Origin: Chitinophaga ginsengisoli
GTDB taxonomy: Bacteria; Bacteroidota; Bacteroidia; Chitinophagales; Chitinophagaceae
Assembly (NCBI RefSeq): GCF_003014595.1
Contig: NZ_PYGK01000003.1
Coordinates: forward strand, 186,001 to 250,000
Direction: 5' to 3'
Length of the DNA stretch: 64,000 nucleotides
Under the pieces are notes generated by a model that did not search any database, was not told the DNA's origin, and saw nothing but the letters and a program-made list of their open reading frames with translations. Both the position numbers and the translations under genes were made by a program. Below, one piece after another: positions 63,459 to 64,000 of the stretch (positions within the stretch are counted from its first letter, which is position 1; every line of letters starts with the position of its first letter).

Positions 63459-63534
63459 GAAAATGCTTTTTATGCTTCGTTCATTTTCTGCATACAATTA
63501 GATGTTGTTCAGTATGTTCATTTAGGCTGTGGAT

Positions 63535-63565
63535 TTTATTAGTAAATCAATTACTAATAATTTCG
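63535..63565 (+). promoter_or_regulatory. Near-consensus promoter with an embedded palindromic operator
   Basis: TTTA (63535-63538), a 19-base spacer and TAATTTCG (63558-63565) each differ by one base from TTTG and TAnnTTTG. The spacer is filled by a perfect inverted repeat, ATTAGTAA-ATCAA-TTACTAAT (63538-63558). A repressor on it would block the promoter. The start codon at 63581 follows 15 bases after the -7. Confidence 0.5.
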
Positions 63566-63580
63566 CTTAAAACATATTTT

Positions 63581-63853
63581 ATGAACGCGTTATTGGAAAA
63601 AGAAAAACAAACAATTCTACAATTCTTTGAAGATTCTGCTAACGACTTTTGGAAAACATTACGTGAAATATCTGCTAACACAAATGTCAGGCTTGAAGAT
63701 GTAATAGAAATTGTCTTTACTACAAAAGATTTTGTGGAATCGTATTACAGGCACAAAAACGGAGAGCCAGTATTCACCCCCCGCAAAGTATATGAAAAAA
63801 GAACTTCCTTTTGGTTAAAATTATTAGCAGCTTTTTGCGACAGAATAATTTAA
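63581..63853 (+). CDS. Small hypothetical protein, AT-rich unit
   Basis: 90 residues, predicted helical in the first half (LLEKEKQTILQFFEDSANDFWKTLREIS), then VRLEDVIEIVFTTKDFVESYY, and a basic-aromatic end (YEKRTSFWLKLLAAFCDRII) that might touch the membrane. No signal peptide. I do not recognise it. Its coding sequence is clearly more AT-rich than gpmA, which suggests recent acquisition. It is followed after 12 bases by another open frame in the same direction. Confidence 0.6.
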   Translation: MNALLEKEKQTILQFFEDSANDFWKTLREISANTNVRLEDVIEIVFTTKDFVESYYRHKNGEPVFTPRKVYEKRTSFWLKLLAAFCDRII

Positions 63854-63865
63854 GACATTCTTCCT

Positions 63866-64000
63866 ATGACCTTTTTACAATCTCCAATTTATTGTTGTAT
63901 GTTGGGCGCAATTGCGGTGCGACTACTTAAAATCGTAGAATCCTCAAAATTACCGACGCATCAAAAGCTAAACTACAAGTCATTTGAACTTTATTCGTCA
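63866..64000 (+). CDS. Hypothetical protein, 3' end beyond the window
   Basis: An ATG at 63866 opens a frame with no stop through the last base, 45 codons (MTFLQSPIYCCMLGAIAVRL start). The segment SPIYCCMLGAIAVRLLKIV is moderately hydrophobic; the rest is polar (ESSKLPTHQKLNYKSFELYSS). It lies 12 bases after the previous stop, so the two probably form one unit. Family not recognisable from this fragment. Confidence 0.45.
   Translation, partial: MTFLQSPIYCCMLGAIAVRLLKIVESSKLPTHQKLNYKSFELYSS

Noticed and set aside
63463..63492. Hairpin GAAAATG...CATTTTC after gpmA as a terminator
   Set aside because: Only 7 bp with a long AT-rich loop and no T run.

Overview
The window reads as a chromosomal segment of a Bacteroidota bacterium, most likely the Chitinophagaceae (Chitinophaga-like). 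The indicators are a SusC/SusD pair driven by an ECF sigma factor and FecR anti-sigma, a short NuoG, alpha-L-fucosidase, many small Bacteroidota-type hypothetical proteins, and promoter elements of the Bacteroidetes type (TTTG, 19-base spacer, TAnnTTTG) with little Shine-Dalgarno signal. Taxonomy is inferred from gene content, not from a search. Most genes lie on the minus strand. I found no rRNA, tRNA, CRISPR array, transposase or prophage.

Layout. 1-11339 (minus): respiratory complex I in the order nuoA to nuoM behind a good promoter; nuoM runs off the left edge. 11385-14400 (minus): a TPR protein, a PstS-like lipoprotein and a small membrane protein. 14791-16623 (plus): low-molecular-weight protein tyrosine phosphatase and hisS. 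16643-17901 (minus): a small protein and a proteasome-like Ntn-hydrolase with an apparent N-terminal frameshift. 18080-26148 (minus): dsbD plus a separate DsbD-alpha protein, purQ, a membrane protein, a repeat-rich spacer, a lipoprotein, a TPR protein, a DNA glycosylase and an unknown protein.

26189-42228 (minus) is the most distinctive block: ECF sigma factor, FecR, SusC with an STN domain, SusD, a lipoprotein, then four exported metallohydrolases (M20, M14, M20D, M14), closed by a terminator. From susD on, genes overlap or sit 6-34 bases apart. I read it as a regulated outer-membrane uptake locus for peptides or N-acyl amino acids, with exopeptidases in place of the usual glycoside hydrolases. 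The susC leader holds two hairpins with the same six-base loop.

42378-51549 holds an exported protein of unknown function, a TIGR01777-type epimerase (plus), pabB, a highly charged low-complexity protein, purA, a RelA/SpoT enzyme and a 2H phosphoesterase; 51580-52341 is an OmpR-type response regulator without a neighbouring kinase. The start codon of pabB lies inside a perfect 17-bp hairpin followed by a T run. 52549-61166 holds a GH29 fucosidase, a 57-residue membrane protein (plus), the surE/small membrane protein/lpxB group, and a FadN-type beta-oxidation enzyme followed by an ABC transporter. The right end has a PepSY membrane protein (minus), gpmA (plus) and an AT-rich two-gene unit with an operator-like palindrome between its promoter elements; the second gene runs off the edge.
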